Assembly (NCBI GenBank): GCA_964528425.1
Contig: CAZGTD010000007.1
Span: 12,842 to 76,841 of the forward strand
Direction: 5' to 3'
DNA: 64,000 nt
DNA from: UBA3263 sp964528425
Lineage (GTDB): Bacteria > Bacteroidota > Bacteroidia > Bacteroidales > Muribaculaceae
Under the pieces are notes generated by a model. It ran no database searches and had not been told where the DNA came from. It saw only the letters and a program-made list of their open reading frames with translations. Each line of letters begins with the position of its first letter. Position 1 is the first letter of the stretch. The translations under genes were made by a program, and so were the position numbers. This document shows positions 10,001 to 18,159 of the stretch, one piece after another.

Positions 10001-10361
10001 CCGCTGGGTGCAGCCCGGCGACGAAAAGGTTACCAACGTGCCTGCAATCGCCTCTGCCCGCCAGTATCATAATAACAAAGACATCCGCTACGGCTACAAT
10101 GCCTATAACTACTCCACGGCGCGCATTGCCAAAGGCGACTTTATCCGCCTGAAGGAAATCGCCCTGACCTGGGAATTCCCCAAGGCCTGGACCCGCGCCC
10201 TGCGCATCAACACTGCTTCGCTCAAGCTGGCCGCCACCGACCTCTGGCTCTGCTACTCCGACAAGAAGCTCCAGGGCCAAGACCCCGAGTTCGTAAACTC
10301 CGGCGGTGTTGCCAACCCCAACCCCAAGCAGTTCACCTTTACTCTCCGTTTCGGACTCTAA
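7038..10361 (+). CDS. SusC/RagA-family TonB-dependent outer-membrane transporter
   Basis: 1107 residues. A signal peptide (1-20) is followed by a carboxypeptidase-regulatory-like domain (about 22-95, beginning EVTVTGTVIDG and including PIIGATVKLKG), a plug domain (about 105-230, with IRVRGATSIYGSSKPLWVVDG and 'ATSIYGARAMAGVIVVTTK'), and a long beta-barrel ending in the aromatic-rich strand FTFTLRFGL. SusC proteins import oligomeric substrates across the outer membrane using TonB energy, with the partner SusD as lid. There is no FecR-like or hybrid two-component regulator next to it, and no glycoside hydrolase. The partner lipoproteins include a zinc metallohydrolase, so a peptide or glycopeptide substrate is more likely than a plain glycan (inference). 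Confidence 0.95.
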   Translation: MGKKFILLLMVLLSAMGVAAEVTVTGTVIDGVEKEPIIGATVKLKGKSTVGTSTDIDGNFKLVVPSEKSVLEITYVGMKPVEVKASSKHLDIVMESSSTVLNEVVALGMANTDKRLFTGATTKINAEESLLSGVSDISRSLSGRAAGVSVQNVSGTFGTAPKIRVRGATSIYGSSKPLWVVDGVILEDNVEIDADALSSGDATTMIASAVAGLNADDIENFQILKDGSATSIYGARAMAGVIVVTTKQGRSGHTSLNYTGELTYRLKPSYRNYNICNSQEQMGIYKEMEAKGWLSFASLANASSSGVYGTMYKLINTYDPTTGKYALANTTAARNAYLREAEMRNTDWFDQLFRSTLMQSHAISVSGGTDKGNFYTSFSYMNDPGWTKSSSVDRYVFNANATYNLSKQLKLTMRTNDSYRKQKAPGTLAQDVDVVSGNVSRSFDINPFSYALNTSRTTDPTTRLTRNYADFNIFDELDNNYITNEMVDVKFQGELEYKPIAGLSLRALGSFRYSSTQQEHYVTDRSNQAEAYRAGINPENATIRASNPYLYRDPDDPSSLPQTVLPKGGILYHTLYGLRQLDFRATATYNKDILGKYLVNVFAGYEASKIDRHTEAFQGWGMCYDNGNLPFYDWRLFKQMTEENSVYYSDQNTAVRSMAGFGTASFMYDNRYIVNGTLRYEGTNKLGKATKSRWLPTWNVSGAWNADAEKWFANPVLATAKVRASYSLTADGGPSNISNALAIYYPERPWRQDTEAYEQALILSKLGNSELTYEKKHELDLGVDLGFLNNRINLVFDWYTRNNFDLIGYIYTQGVGGEIGKWANVASMKSHGVEFTLSTTNIQTRDWRWTSDFTFSYAKNKITDLKSRSRVIDLVQGTGFALEGYPVRSVFSIPFVGLTEDGLPIIINEAGEETTTDINFQEWNNLDFLKYEGPVDAPYTGGFNNTASWKNLSLNVFFTYAFGSVVRLDPTFAVAYSDLDAMPREFMDRWVQPGDEKVTNVPAIASARQYHNNKDIRYGYNAYNYSTARIAKGDFIRLKEIALTWEFPKAWTRALRINTASLKLAATDLWLCYSDKKLQGQDPEFVNSGGVANPNPKQFTFTLRFGL

Positions 10362-10382
10362 ACCTCAATTCCTAAGCAAACA

Positions 10383-12128
10383 ATGACAATGAATAAATAT
10401 ATCTGCGGAGTGGCCGCCGCGTCGGCCCTCGTGCTCTCCTCTTGCTCGGGATTTCTCGACACCCCAACCGACACCCGCGTTGAAATCGTCAACACCGAAC
10501 AGGTTCAGATGCTCATGAACGCCGCCTATCCCCAGGCGCTGTTCTCGTGGCCCTGCGAAATCATGTCGGACAACATTGAGGATAACAACGCCCCCGAGGG
10601 TGAAGGTTCACAGGGTATCCACTACAACCTGAGCGCCTACGACCGCGGCGACGACGAAATGTATCGCTGGGAAGTTTGCCAGAGCAACACCGACACCGAC
10701 TCGCCCTCCAACATCTGGGAAGGTTTCTATAACTCCATCGCCGTAGCCAACGCCGCAATGGAAAAACTCGACCAGTGGCGCGAGGAAAACGGCGGTCTCG
10801 ACCGTACCCAGGCTGCAATCTACGCCGAAGCCCAGGTGCTCCGCGCATTCAACCACTTCATGCTCGCCCAGGTATTCTGCATGCCCTACGGCGACGACAA
10901 TGAATCGAATCTCGGCATTCCTTATATCACCAAGCCCGAAACCACCGTTAAGCCCGACTATGAGCGCGGCACTCTGGCCCAGACCTACGCCATGATCGAA
11001 AAAGACCTGACCGAAGGCATCAAGGGAATTGTAAACGGCATCTACGATGTGCCCAAATATCACTTCAACACTCAGGCCGCCCAGGCTTTTGCAGCCCGCT
11101 ATTATCTCTATACCCGCCAGTATCAGAAATGTATCGACGCCTGCAATGCCGCATTCGGTGGCGAAAACGTTGACGTTACCCCCTATCTGAGCAAAATCTG
11201 GTCTACTCTCGACACCTATACCTATATCAGTGACTTCGGCCGCTATCAGAACAATATCGACAAGCAGTGGAACTTCATGCTCTATCCCACTCACTCGATT
11301 CTGCTCCGCCGCCTCGGCTCTAAAAACCGCTACGCCCTGATTCGCGACGCTTTGAGCTCTACCGTTCACTCGTCGTCGCCCGTGTGGTCGTCGTTCCAGT
11401 GGACCTCCGGCTCCGGCAAAAACAAGCGCAGCTTCACCATGCACCCCTGCTTCAACGGCATCTGCATCACCAACGGCGGGCAGGAATATGGCTTCGGAAT
11501 GTGTGCCAACATGTCTGAGCAGTTTGAATATACCGACAAAATCGCCGGTATCGGCTACGCCCACATTACCCGTCGCGAATTCGGCGGCGAGGAAGTGCTG
11601 CTGACCCGCGCTGAAGCCCGACTCTTCCTGGGCGACATCGACGGCGCCATCGCCGACCTCGACGCCTGGGAAAAGCCCCGCCGCAACTGCCCCGGTGCCA
11701 GTGGCTACGAAGACCGCTTCGCCGACTTCAGCCGCGAAAACATCAAGGCTTTCTATGGCGACAAAGATCCCGGCTACGGTATCTGCAAGCCGATCAACAT
11801 CGATCAGGTATGCTCGCAATCCGATGCTACCGCCTCGCTCTCGGAAATCATGCCCTACCTGCAGTGCGTGCTCCACATGCGCCGCATAGAACTTGTCCAC
11901 ACCGGCATGCGCTGGTTCGACATCAAACGCATGGGCATTGAGTTCGACCGCAAGATCGGCAACAACGTCGCTCCCGACTATCACACCACCGACCGCCTGA
12001 CCCTCAAGGATCCGCGCCGCGCAATCCAGCTTCCTCCCGAAGTAGTTTCCGCCGGCCTCTCCGCCAACCCGCGTCCAACCTCCGAACAGGTTCAGAACCC
12101 CGGCGAAAATCAGCTCGTTATCCGCTAA
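10383..12128 (+). CDS. SusD/RagB-family substrate-binding lipoprotein
   Basis: 581 residues. The N-terminus carries a lipobox LSSC with Cys21 as lipidation site. The TPR-like N-terminal half includes AEAQVLRAFNHFMLAQVF, and the C-terminal part has the typical 'HMRRIELVHTGMRWFDIKRMG' pattern and the ending NPGENQLVIR, all as in SusD proteins. It binds substrate at the cell surface and closes over the SusC barrel encoded 21 bp upstream. The ATG at 10383 is used; a second ATG two codons on would not change the signal. Confidence 0.94.
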   Translation: MTMNKYICGVAAASALVLSSCSGFLDTPTDTRVEIVNTEQVQMLMNAAYPQALFSWPCEIMSDNIEDNNAPEGEGSQGIHYNLSAYDRGDDEMYRWEVCQSNTDTDSPSNIWEGFYNSIAVANAAMEKLDQWREENGGLDRTQAAIYAEAQVLRAFNHFMLAQVFCMPYGDDNESNLGIPYITKPETTVKPDYERGTLAQTYAMIEKDLTEGIKGIVNGIYDVPKYHFNTQAAQAFAARYYLYTRQYQKCIDACNAAFGGENVDVTPYLSKIWSTLDTYTYISDFGRYQNNIDKQWNFMLYPTHSILLRRLGSKNRYALIRDALSSTVHSSSPVWSSFQWTSGSGKNKRSFTMHPCFNGICITNGGQEYGFGMCANMSEQFEYTDKIAGIGYAHITRREFGGEEVLLTRAEARLFLGDIDGAIADLDAWEKPRRNCPGASGYEDRFADFSRENIKAFYGDKDPGYGICKPINIDQVCSQSDATASLSEIMPYLQCVLHMRRIELVHTGMRWFDIKRMGIEFDRKIGNNVAPDYHTTDRLTLKDPRRAIQLPPEVVSAGLSANPRPTSEQVQNPGENQLVIR

Positions 12129-12152
12129 TCCACCCAAAACTGAATTTAAGCA

Positions 12153-13325
12153 ATGAAACTCCATAAATACATTCTGATGGCAGCCGCAGGCCTCGCCCTG
12201 GCCGCCTGCTCCGAAGAGAAGCTCGGTCCCTCGATCTTCCCCGACGACAATCCCCCCGCCGACCCCAACGGCTATAGCTATAAGTTCGACAAATGGGTGG
12301 AACAGAACTTCCTGATCCCCTATAACCTCGACTTCAAATATAAGATGGAAGACGTTGAGTCGAGCATGGACTACCACCTGGTGCCCGCATCGTTCGATAA
12401 TGCCCGCGACCTCTGTCTGCTCACCAAATATCTCTGGTTCGACACCTATGGCGAGCATTGCGGCGTTGACTTCCTCAAAACCTACGGTCCGCGCATTCTC
12501 CACCTCATCGGCTCTCCCGCCTATCAACCCTCTACCGGTACTGAAATCCTCGGTCTGGCCGAAGGTGGCCTGAAGGTTTCGCTCTTCAAGGTTAACGAAA
12601 TCCAGCTCAACAACATTGATCAGCTCAACGAATTCTATTTCCGCACAATGCACCATGAGTTCGGCCATATTCTCCACCAGACCCGAACCTACCCCAAGGA
12701 ATTCGACCTGCTCAGTGCCGGCCGCTACGATGCATCATCATGGCAGAACAAGCCCATCGGCCTGCAGGCTTCGCAAGGTTTCATTACTCCCTATTCCTCA
12801 TCGGAAGGCCGCGAAGACTTTGCTGAAACCATTGCAAACTTCCTTACCCGCACTCCCGAAGCCGACGAACTCATCCTCTGGATGGCCGACCGCGGCTGGG
12901 ATAACGGCCTCGCCGACGATGCCGCCGATAAGGAAGATGCCCCATATTTCTGCTACTATTATCTGAAAGACCCCAACAAGCCTGACGAAAAAACCTTTAT
13001 TCTCAGCTCTGTTGAAAAGGATGAAACCAAAAAACTTTACCGCCCCGCAATTATCGGCACCAAGGGCGAAGCCCTGACCACCGTAAAGCAGGTTGAGGAC
13101 TATATTGAAAAGCTCAATGCTTCAACCCCCGGCGGCATCTTCCCCGTTGAAGACGCCGACAAGGTAGACGGCCGCGCAATGATTCTGCAGAAGCGCAACA
13201 TTGTTCGCAACTGGTTCAAAGATACCTGGCAGCTCGACTTCGATGCCCTGCGCGAAATAGTTCAGCGCCGTCAGGGCGACTTCGACATCGAAGCTCTCCG
13301 CGCCGAAATCGATGCAATTCAGTAA
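12153..13325 (+). CDS. Zinc metallohydrolase lipoprotein associated with SusCD import
   Basis: 390 residues. Lipobox LAAC with Cys19. The zinc motif HEFGH lies at 168-172, preceded by another His, in the context 'MHHEFGHILHQTRTYPKEFD'. This matches the family named substrate import-associated zinc metallohydrolase lipoprotein, found next to SusC/SusD pairs in Bacteroidetes. The substrate is not established for the family; a surface peptidase is plausible. It lies 24 bp behind susD and shares the same C-ending codon use, so it belongs to the same operon. Confidence 0.88.
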   Translation: MKLHKYILMAAAGLALAACSEEKLGPSIFPDDNPPADPNGYSYKFDKWVEQNFLIPYNLDFKYKMEDVESSMDYHLVPASFDNARDLCLLTKYLWFDTYGEHCGVDFLKTYGPRILHLIGSPAYQPSTGTEILGLAEGGLKVSLFKVNEIQLNNIDQLNEFYFRTMHHEFGHILHQTRTYPKEFDLLSAGRYDASSWQNKPIGLQASQGFITPYSSSEGREDFAETIANFLTRTPEADELILWMADRGWDNGLADDAADKEDAPYFCYYYLKDPNKPDEKTFILSSVEKDETKKLYRPAIIGTKGEALTTVKQVEDYIEKLNASTPGGIFPVEDADKVDGRAMILQKRNIVRNWFKDTWQLDFDALREIVQRRQGDFDIEALRAEIDAIQ

Positions 13326-13355
13326 TTAGTAATTGGTAATTAGAAATTAGTAATT
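13326..13355 (+). repeat. AT-rich short repeat between two operon genes
   Basis: The spacer is built almost wholly of overlapping TAATTAG/TAATT units, with AATTAGTAATT occurring twice. It separates the metallohydrolase stop from the ATG of the next gene. Confidence 0.6.
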
Positions 13356-14705
13356 ATGACGATGAAGAAATCTCTTATCCTCCCCATATTTGCAGCCGCC
13401 CTTGCATTCGGCTCCTGCAGCAACGACGACGTCCGCATCTTCGACGAGTCGGCTGCCGACCGCCTGGAAAGCTCCAAACAGTCAAACTTCGATATGCTAT
13501 GTGCCGACGGCGGCAAGTGGGCTATGGAGTATTTTGCCAACACCGACGAACCCGGCTACCTCTTCGTTATGGAGTTCCGCCCCGACAAGTCGGTGACCAT
13601 CACCTCCGACCATAAATGGATTGACGGAAAGGAAACTGCCGAAACCTCAATGTGGGACGTTATTACCGACAACGGCGTTGTTTTGACCTTTAACTCTTAT
13701 AATAAGGTTTTCCACATTTTCTCCGACCCCGCCAACATTACCGGCGAAAACGCCCCGAAAGACCAGAATGGCGAAGATGAAGATGAAACCGGCTATGGCC
13801 ACGAAGGCGACTATGAGTTCATGATCATGAGCCACGAATCGACCGACGCGCGCATTCGTCTGCGCGGCAAAAAGCACGCCCTCAACGCCTACCTCATCCG
13901 CCTCGATGCCGACACCGACGTGTCTGACTACCTGGCCAAGGCAAAAGCGCTCCGCACCCAGTTCGACGCCAAGCGTTTCCCAACCTACATCATGACCGAA
14001 ACCGCTACCGGCGAAACCTACGACGTTACCGGCCTTTCTGCCGGCGTGGTTACAGTGGTGCCCACCGGCTCGACCAACCCCTTTGCGCAGACCGAGACTA
14101 AAGCCTGCATCGTCACCGACAAAGGTATGCGCCCCTACGTTCCCTTCGAATTCATCCGCAAAGATAACTCCATCTTCAGCGTATCTGAATTCACCTGGAG
14201 CGACAACGGCCTCGTAGCCCCCGGCCTCGTCATCACCGCTCCCTGTGCCCCGACCAATCTCTGCCGTCAGGACCTCAAATGGGATATCAATATCGACTCG
14301 TTTAGCAGTGCTCTTCAAGCCGCATTTGTTGAGGCCAACACACAGACTCAGACTATTTCGGTAACCGGTTTTGGTAAGCAACCCTCTATTACCGTGCCCG
14401 GCTTTATCTACAAGTCGAAAAACGGTAAACTGACTTTCAGCTTCACGGCTAAGGTCGGCAAGGTTAGCTTTAACTATTTCGGCACTATCGATAGGGTTTC
14501 TGACTCAAAGGTTAAGATTGAGTTCACAAGCCCCGATGACGCTATAAACAAGTATATTCTTCCGCTTGCTCCCAAGGCTATCGACTTCGTTAAGATGTTT
14601 GAAGGTGAATTCGAGCTTGCTAACAAAACCGCCCTTGATCCTTCTGAGGTATCATTTACCGGCGTTACCAACCCTGCCGTTAGCTTTAGCATCAAAGTTC
14701 AATAA
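13356..14705 (+). CDS. DUF4302-family lipoprotein
   Basis: 449 residues. Lipobox FGSC with Cys21. The pattern WAMEYFANTDEPGYLFVMEF, then 'EGDYEFMIMSHESTDARIRLRGKKHALNAYLIRL', is typical of DUF4302 proteins, which commonly sit behind SusC/SusD and the HExxH lipoprotein. The function is unknown; surface substrate capture is likely. Codon use is C-rich up to about 14280 and then shifts to T-ending codons like the next gene, as if the C-terminal third had a different history. A second ATG lies two codons inside. Confidence 0.8.
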   Translation: MTMKKSLILPIFAAALAFGSCSNDDVRIFDESAADRLESSKQSNFDMLCADGGKWAMEYFANTDEPGYLFVMEFRPDKSVTITSDHKWIDGKETAETSMWDVITDNGVVLTFNSYNKVFHIFSDPANITGENAPKDQNGEDEDETGYGHEGDYEFMIMSHESTDARIRLRGKKHALNAYLIRLDADTDVSDYLAKAKALRTQFDAKRFPTYIMTETATGETYDVTGLSAGVVTVVPTGSTNPFAQTETKACIVTDKGMRPYVPFEFIRKDNSIFSVSEFTWSDNGLVAPGLVITAPCAPTNLCRQDLKWDINIDSFSSALQAAFVEANTQTQTISVTGFGKQPSITVPGFIYKSKNGKLTFSFTAKVGKVSFNYFGTIDRVSDSKVKIEFTSPDDAINKYILPLAPKAIDFVKMFEGEFELANKTALDPSEVSFTGVTNPAVSFSIKVQ

Positions 14706-14724
14706 CCGGTAGGGGCCAACGGGA

Positions 14725-14745
14725 GCGTAGGCGGCCCGCCTACGC
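14725..14745. repeat. REP-like GC-rich palindrome
   Basis: GCGTAGGC and GCCTACGC flank a 5-base centre GGCCC. The surrounding stretch (about 14705-14765) is G/C-rich and lacks a T-run, so it is not a standard terminator. It falls exactly where base composition changes. Confidence 0.6.
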
Positions 14746-14818
14746 CAACCCGCCCCCCTCCGTTACGCATCTGTCTGATTCATCATTTACTATTTATAAA
14801 TTATTATTCAAATCATTT

Positions 14819-16573
14819 ATGAAAAAGATTACTCTTTTCGCTTTGGCAGCCATGACCGCTTCGTCGGCCTTTGCCGCTTTCCCTCAGCTCAACGCTGCGC
14901 GTTGCGCTACCAAAAAGAGCAACTTGCTCCAAGCTCCTGTTGAAGCTGCGGCTTACGTTAAAGAAGCAAAAGCTTTTTCTCGTGCTGACGCTGAGGCTCA
15001 ACCTTCCGAACTCCCTACCTATTGCAATGAAGATGCAATGTATTTGGGTTCAAGGTATGAAAGCGACGGATACATTTATAGTTTTGGTGCTCCGTTTGGC
15101 TTTGTGCCTTCTAAAGGCAGCCTCAATTTTTACCCCTTCTATAAGGCTGATGCGTATTCATGGGAATATCTTGATGTAGATGGAACCCAGAATTCGTCAG
15201 AAAGAATTCTGTCTGTTTCCCTCTCTCCTTTCAAGCAGTTTACCGGTCCTACTCTGAATCTGACTACTGGGTCTGACGTAATATCATATAATGATAGTGT
15301 GAGTGTTTATTTTGCCGGTGGTTATCCTTCGTTGTATAATGCAAATATGGAAGGATTTGGACTTTCTCCGGTAAAATTCAGCAGTGATTTTGGTTCTGCA
15401 GGTCTTGCTGCTGTTAGCTATGCTCCAGCAGCTCCGGGTACAGCACAGATGTATAACACTGAAACTGGCACATATCTTAAGTTTGGAGAATCTACTTTCT
15501 TGGATGAAAAAGGATATACTGACTATAAGCTTACCGGCTTTGGTTCAGTAGTTCCCGGCTCTTCGGCTCCATTCATTCTTAAGGGCGCGTCTATGCTTAT
15601 ATATGCTGAAACAAAAGAGGCAATTGAACTTAAGGTTAGTGTAATGAGTATCGGCGAAGATGGTAATGTGAATTTCGCAGACACCATTGGCGTTGGTTCT
15701 ATCATACTCGCTGAAGGTCTTACCGCCGGAACTGTAGATTTTTCGCTCAGTGCTGTTGATAACATCCTTGGCCTGTCAACTGATGAACCGATTGTAGTTC
15801 CCAGTGAGGGTGTATATCTTTCCATTGGTGGTGTAAATGACCCTGAAAAGATTACAATTTTCAAACCGTTCTATAATTTCAGCGAAAGTCAGTATGTTAG
15901 CTATGCTGTGCTGACTTCTCCCGAATATAAGAATGCTCCTATCTATAGCTATCTTATTGGTCAGCATGCCTATATGGAGTACGCAGCCAAGGATGTCAAT
16001 GGTGATGAGGTAAGTGGTATAACGCTAAACTATGGTCTGTATATTCCTAGCGATGCTCCTGAAGATGATGATGATACCTGCATGCGAGCTTTTGAATATT
16101 GGATTTTCTATGATGTAGAATATCCTTATATTGCTAATGCCACTGAAGGTTTTGAATCCGGTGATATGACCATTGAAATTCCTGTTGAAGGAGGCTTTAC
16201 AAACCGTTATTTTGAAGCAAACCAAGATATTATTCAGCTTATCGACGATGAATATGTAACTGTTGAGGAATCCGGTGATACTGACTGGTATGTGTTCGAC
16301 ACCGAAGCAGAAGAGGGTTACGAAGGCGTATTTAATCTGCTTATTGAAGCCGAACCCCTGCCCGAAGGCGTTGAAGGTCGCAAAGCCACCATTACCTTCT
16401 CCGGCTATGGTTTTGATAACACCATTACCATTGTACAGGGTACTCCCGCCAGCATCAACGAAGTAGTTGCTGCCAAGGCTAAGAACGGCAAGGTTTATGA
16501 CCTGCAGGGCCGCGTAGTTACCAAAGCTACCAAGGGCATCTACATCGTAGACGGCAAAAAAGTTGTTCTCTAA
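14819..16573 (+). CDS. Secreted protein with T9SS-like C-terminal tail, function unknown
   Basis: 584 residues with a signal peptide (1-19, ending SAFA). No catalytic motif is recognised. Residues about 435-550 resemble a BACON or Ig-like beta-sandwich: 'MTIEIPVEGGFTNRYFEAN', then GRKATITFSGYG and ITIVQG. The end reads KVYDLQGRVV, then KGIYIVDGKKVVL, a tail shared with four other secreted proteins here. Codons are mostly T-ending and the gene is clearly lower in GC than the SusCD genes before it, except in its last 250 bases. A separate promoter could lie in the AT-rich 14766-14818, but no TAnnTTTG is visible there. Confidence 0.72.
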   Translation: MKKITLFALAAMTASSAFAAFPQLNAARCATKKSNLLQAPVEAAAYVKEAKAFSRADAEAQPSELPTYCNEDAMYLGSRYESDGYIYSFGAPFGFVPSKGSLNFYPFYKADAYSWEYLDVDGTQNSSERILSVSLSPFKQFTGPTLNLTTGSDVISYNDSVSVYFAGGYPSLYNANMEGFGLSPVKFSSDFGSAGLAAVSYAPAAPGTAQMYNTETGTYLKFGESTFLDEKGYTDYKLTGFGSVVPGSSAPFILKGASMLIYAETKEAIELKVSVMSIGEDGNVNFADTIGVGSIILAEGLTAGTVDFSLSAVDNILGLSTDEPIVVPSEGVYLSIGGVNDPEKITIFKPFYNFSESQYVSYAVLTSPEYKNAPIYSYLIGQHAYMEYAAKDVNGDEVSGITLNYGLYIPSDAPEDDDDTCMRAFEYWIFYDVEYPYIANATEGFESGDMTIEIPVEGGFTNRYFEANQDIIQLIDDEYVTVEESGDTDWYVFDTEAEEGYEGVFNLLIEAEPLPEGVEGRKATITFSGYGFDNTITIVQGTPASINEVVAAKAKNGKVYDLQGRVVTKATKGIYIVDGKKVVL

Positions 16574-16604
16574 TTTTCCCCTATATTTATAACCCATATT
16601 CACC

Positions 16605-16634
16605 GAGAAGGCGCCCCGCGAGGAGCGCCTTCTC
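16605..16634 (+). terminator. Hairpin terminator after the secreted protein gene
   Basis: A perfect 10-bp stem GAGAAGGCGC/GCGCCTTCTC with a 10-base loop, 31 bp after the stop. The following sequence is pyrimidine-rich (TCTTCTCC) but has no long T-run. Confidence 0.65.
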
Positions 16635-16709
16635 TCTTCTCCACCCCCCCCGGCGTTGGCAGGCCCGCTTTCCATAGAGCTTAAAAAATTTTTGAAAAAA
16701 ATGTAAGGG

Positions 16710-16761
16710 TGTCCTAAAATTTAGGACAAAAATTGCTATATTTGTCCCCAAATTTAGGACA
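16710..16761 (+). promoter_or_regulatory. Twin 19-bp palindromic operators overlapping the promoter of the DUF4143 ATPase
   Basis: TGTCCTAAAATTTAGGACA (16710-16728) is a perfect palindrome with 9-bp arms. A second copy, TGTCCCCAAATTTAGGACA (16743-16761), differs at two bases. Their starts are 33 bp apart, about three helix turns. A -7 element TATATTTG (16737-16744) lies between them and touches the second copy; the first covers the -33 region, where no TTTG is found. The ATG begins 2 nt after the second palindrome. The arrangement implies a dimeric DNA-binding regulator acting at this promoter. Confidence 0.8.
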
Positions 16762-16763
16762 CA

Positions 16764-18068
16764 ATGGATAAGTTGTATATCAAAACCCAGATTGCTATGC
16801 GTCAGGCTGAGTTTCCCACCGACCTGAAAAAGCGTGATAATCCTCTGCCGGTAAACGAAGGAAAGATTGTTACTATCCCCGGAGTGCGCCGTTGCGGCAA
16901 AAGTTCGAGAATGGAGGCGGTGGTAAACCGTCTCTTAGCCTCCGGTGTTGAGAGGGAGCGTTTTTTATGGGTTAGTTTCGACGATGAGAGGCTTGTTACG
17001 ATGCAATCCTCCGACCTTGACTTAATCATTGAGGCCTATCGCGAAATGTATCCGGATATTGAAATGTCGTCGGTGTATATGTTTTTCGACGAAATCCAGC
17101 TGATAGAGAATTGGGAATATTTTGTTATGCGCCTATACAAACATTATTCCAAAAATATTTATATCAGCGGCAGCAATGCATCCATGCTCAGCAGCGAACT
17201 TAAGTCGGCCTTGCGCGGATGGCCTGACGAGGAAGAAACAATGCCGCTTTCATTCGCTGAATACTGCGAATTTAAAGGCGTGAAGGTGGATAGTTGGCTG
17301 GAGTCGGACATTGCGAAATTGCGTAACGCATTTTTTGCCTACAATAACGAGGGTGGCTTTCCGGAAGTGGTGCTCACTCAAAATCCGCTTCAGAAAGTAA
17401 AAATCTTGCAGACCTATTTCGACACGATGTTGCTTAAAGATTTGGTTGAACACTATGAGTTGTCGAACATCGAAGTTTTGCGCTATTTTTTGAAGCGGAT
17501 AATGGCCAATCAAACCAAGCCCACGTCGATTCGAGCTATCCATGGCGACATAAAGTCGCGTGGGCTTAAGGTGAGCAAAGATGATTTATATGATTGGGCC
17601 AATTATGCCTGCGATATTTTCATGTTTATCCGCGTTCCGAGCTACAGCCGTTCGTTGCAAAAAATCGAGAACTCGCAGCCTAAGTTTTATTGTATAGATA
17701 ATGGTTTGCGCGACGCAGTTTTGCTGCCCGGCAGCAATGACGACGGCAAGAAGCTGGAGAACACCGTTTTTTTGCAGCTTTATAGGCGCCGTACGCCGGT
17801 TGATAGTATCTTTTATTATCAAGGTACCGGCGAATGTGATTTTATAGTACAGCGCGGTGTAGAAATCGAAATGCTGATTCAGGTTACTTGGGACATGGCA
17901 GATGAAGAAACGCGCAAACGCGAAATCAACGGCCTGATTGAAGCCTCGCAAGCAACCGGTTGCAACAATCTCTATATAATAACCTCCGACAGCAGCGAGG
18001 AAATCAAGCTTGCCGATGGCCGAGTAATCCACTTAGTGCCGGCATGGCAATGGCTCATCCAAAGCTAA
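16764..18068 (+). CDS. AAA-family ATPase with DUF4143 domain
   Basis: 434 residues. Walker A GVRRCGKSS (40-48), Walker B MFFDE (106-110), and a sensor-like YISGSNASML in an AAA_14 domain (about 34-180). The DUF4143 part follows, with a PD-(D/E)xK-nuclease-like end: 'DSIFYYQGTGECDFIVQRG', then EMLIQVTWDM. Members are widespread, often mobile between genomes, and of unknown role; some are proposed to act in DNA or stress functions. The gene is single, bounded by a terminator upstream and the alaS promoter downstream. Its promoter has two palindromic operators. Initiation at 16764 leaves a leader of only about 15 nt, with no ribosome binding site. Confidence 0.88.
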   Translation: MDKLYIKTQIAMRQAEFPTDLKKRDNPLPVNEGKIVTIPGVRRCGKSSRMEAVVNRLLASGVERERFLWVSFDDERLVTMQSSDLDLIIEAYREMYPDIEMSSVYMFFDEIQLIENWEYFVMRLYKHYSKNIYISGSNASMLSSELKSALRGWPDEEETMPLSFAEYCEFKGVKVDSWLESDIAKLRNAFFAYNNEGGFPEVVLTQNPLQKVKILQTYFDTMLLKDLVEHYELSNIEVLRYFLKRIMANQTKPTSIRAIHGDIKSRGLKVSKDDLYDWANYACDIFMFIRVPSYSRSLQKIENSQPKFYCIDNGLRDAVLLPGSNDDGKKLENTVFLQLYRRRTPVDSIFYYQGTGECDFIVQRGVEIEMLIQVTWDMADEETRKREINGLIEASQATGCNNLYIITSDSSEEIKLADGRVIHLVPAWQWLIQS

Positions 18069-18100
18069 TCACCCTCTTACCGGCGGGGGAGAATTCTTTT

Positions 18101-18132
18101 TTTGGTGGTTTCGGGGAAAATGACTAAATTTG
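18101..18132 (+). promoter_or_regulatory. Promoter of alaS
   Basis: TTTG (18101-18104), 20 bp, TAAATTTG (18125-18132). The TTG of the -7 element is in frame with alaS but cannot be its start, because it lies upstream of the transcript. Confidence 0.8.
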
Positions 18133-18159
18133 CACGTTAAAACCTCCAAATTCAAAGTG

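Noticed and set aside
10608..12677. Very long antisense open frames (also at 18163-20172 and 20221-21903)
   Set aside because: They mirror susD, alaS and the acyl-CoA ligase, whose C-ending codons leave few stops on the other strand. No signal, motif or promoter supports them.
16764..18068. Mobile element around the DUF4143 ATPase
   Set aside because: No terminal repeats, target duplications or transposase genes flank it.
18130..18159. N-terminal extension of AlaS from a TTG
   Set aside because: The TTG is part of the -7 promoter element, so it is not in the transcript.
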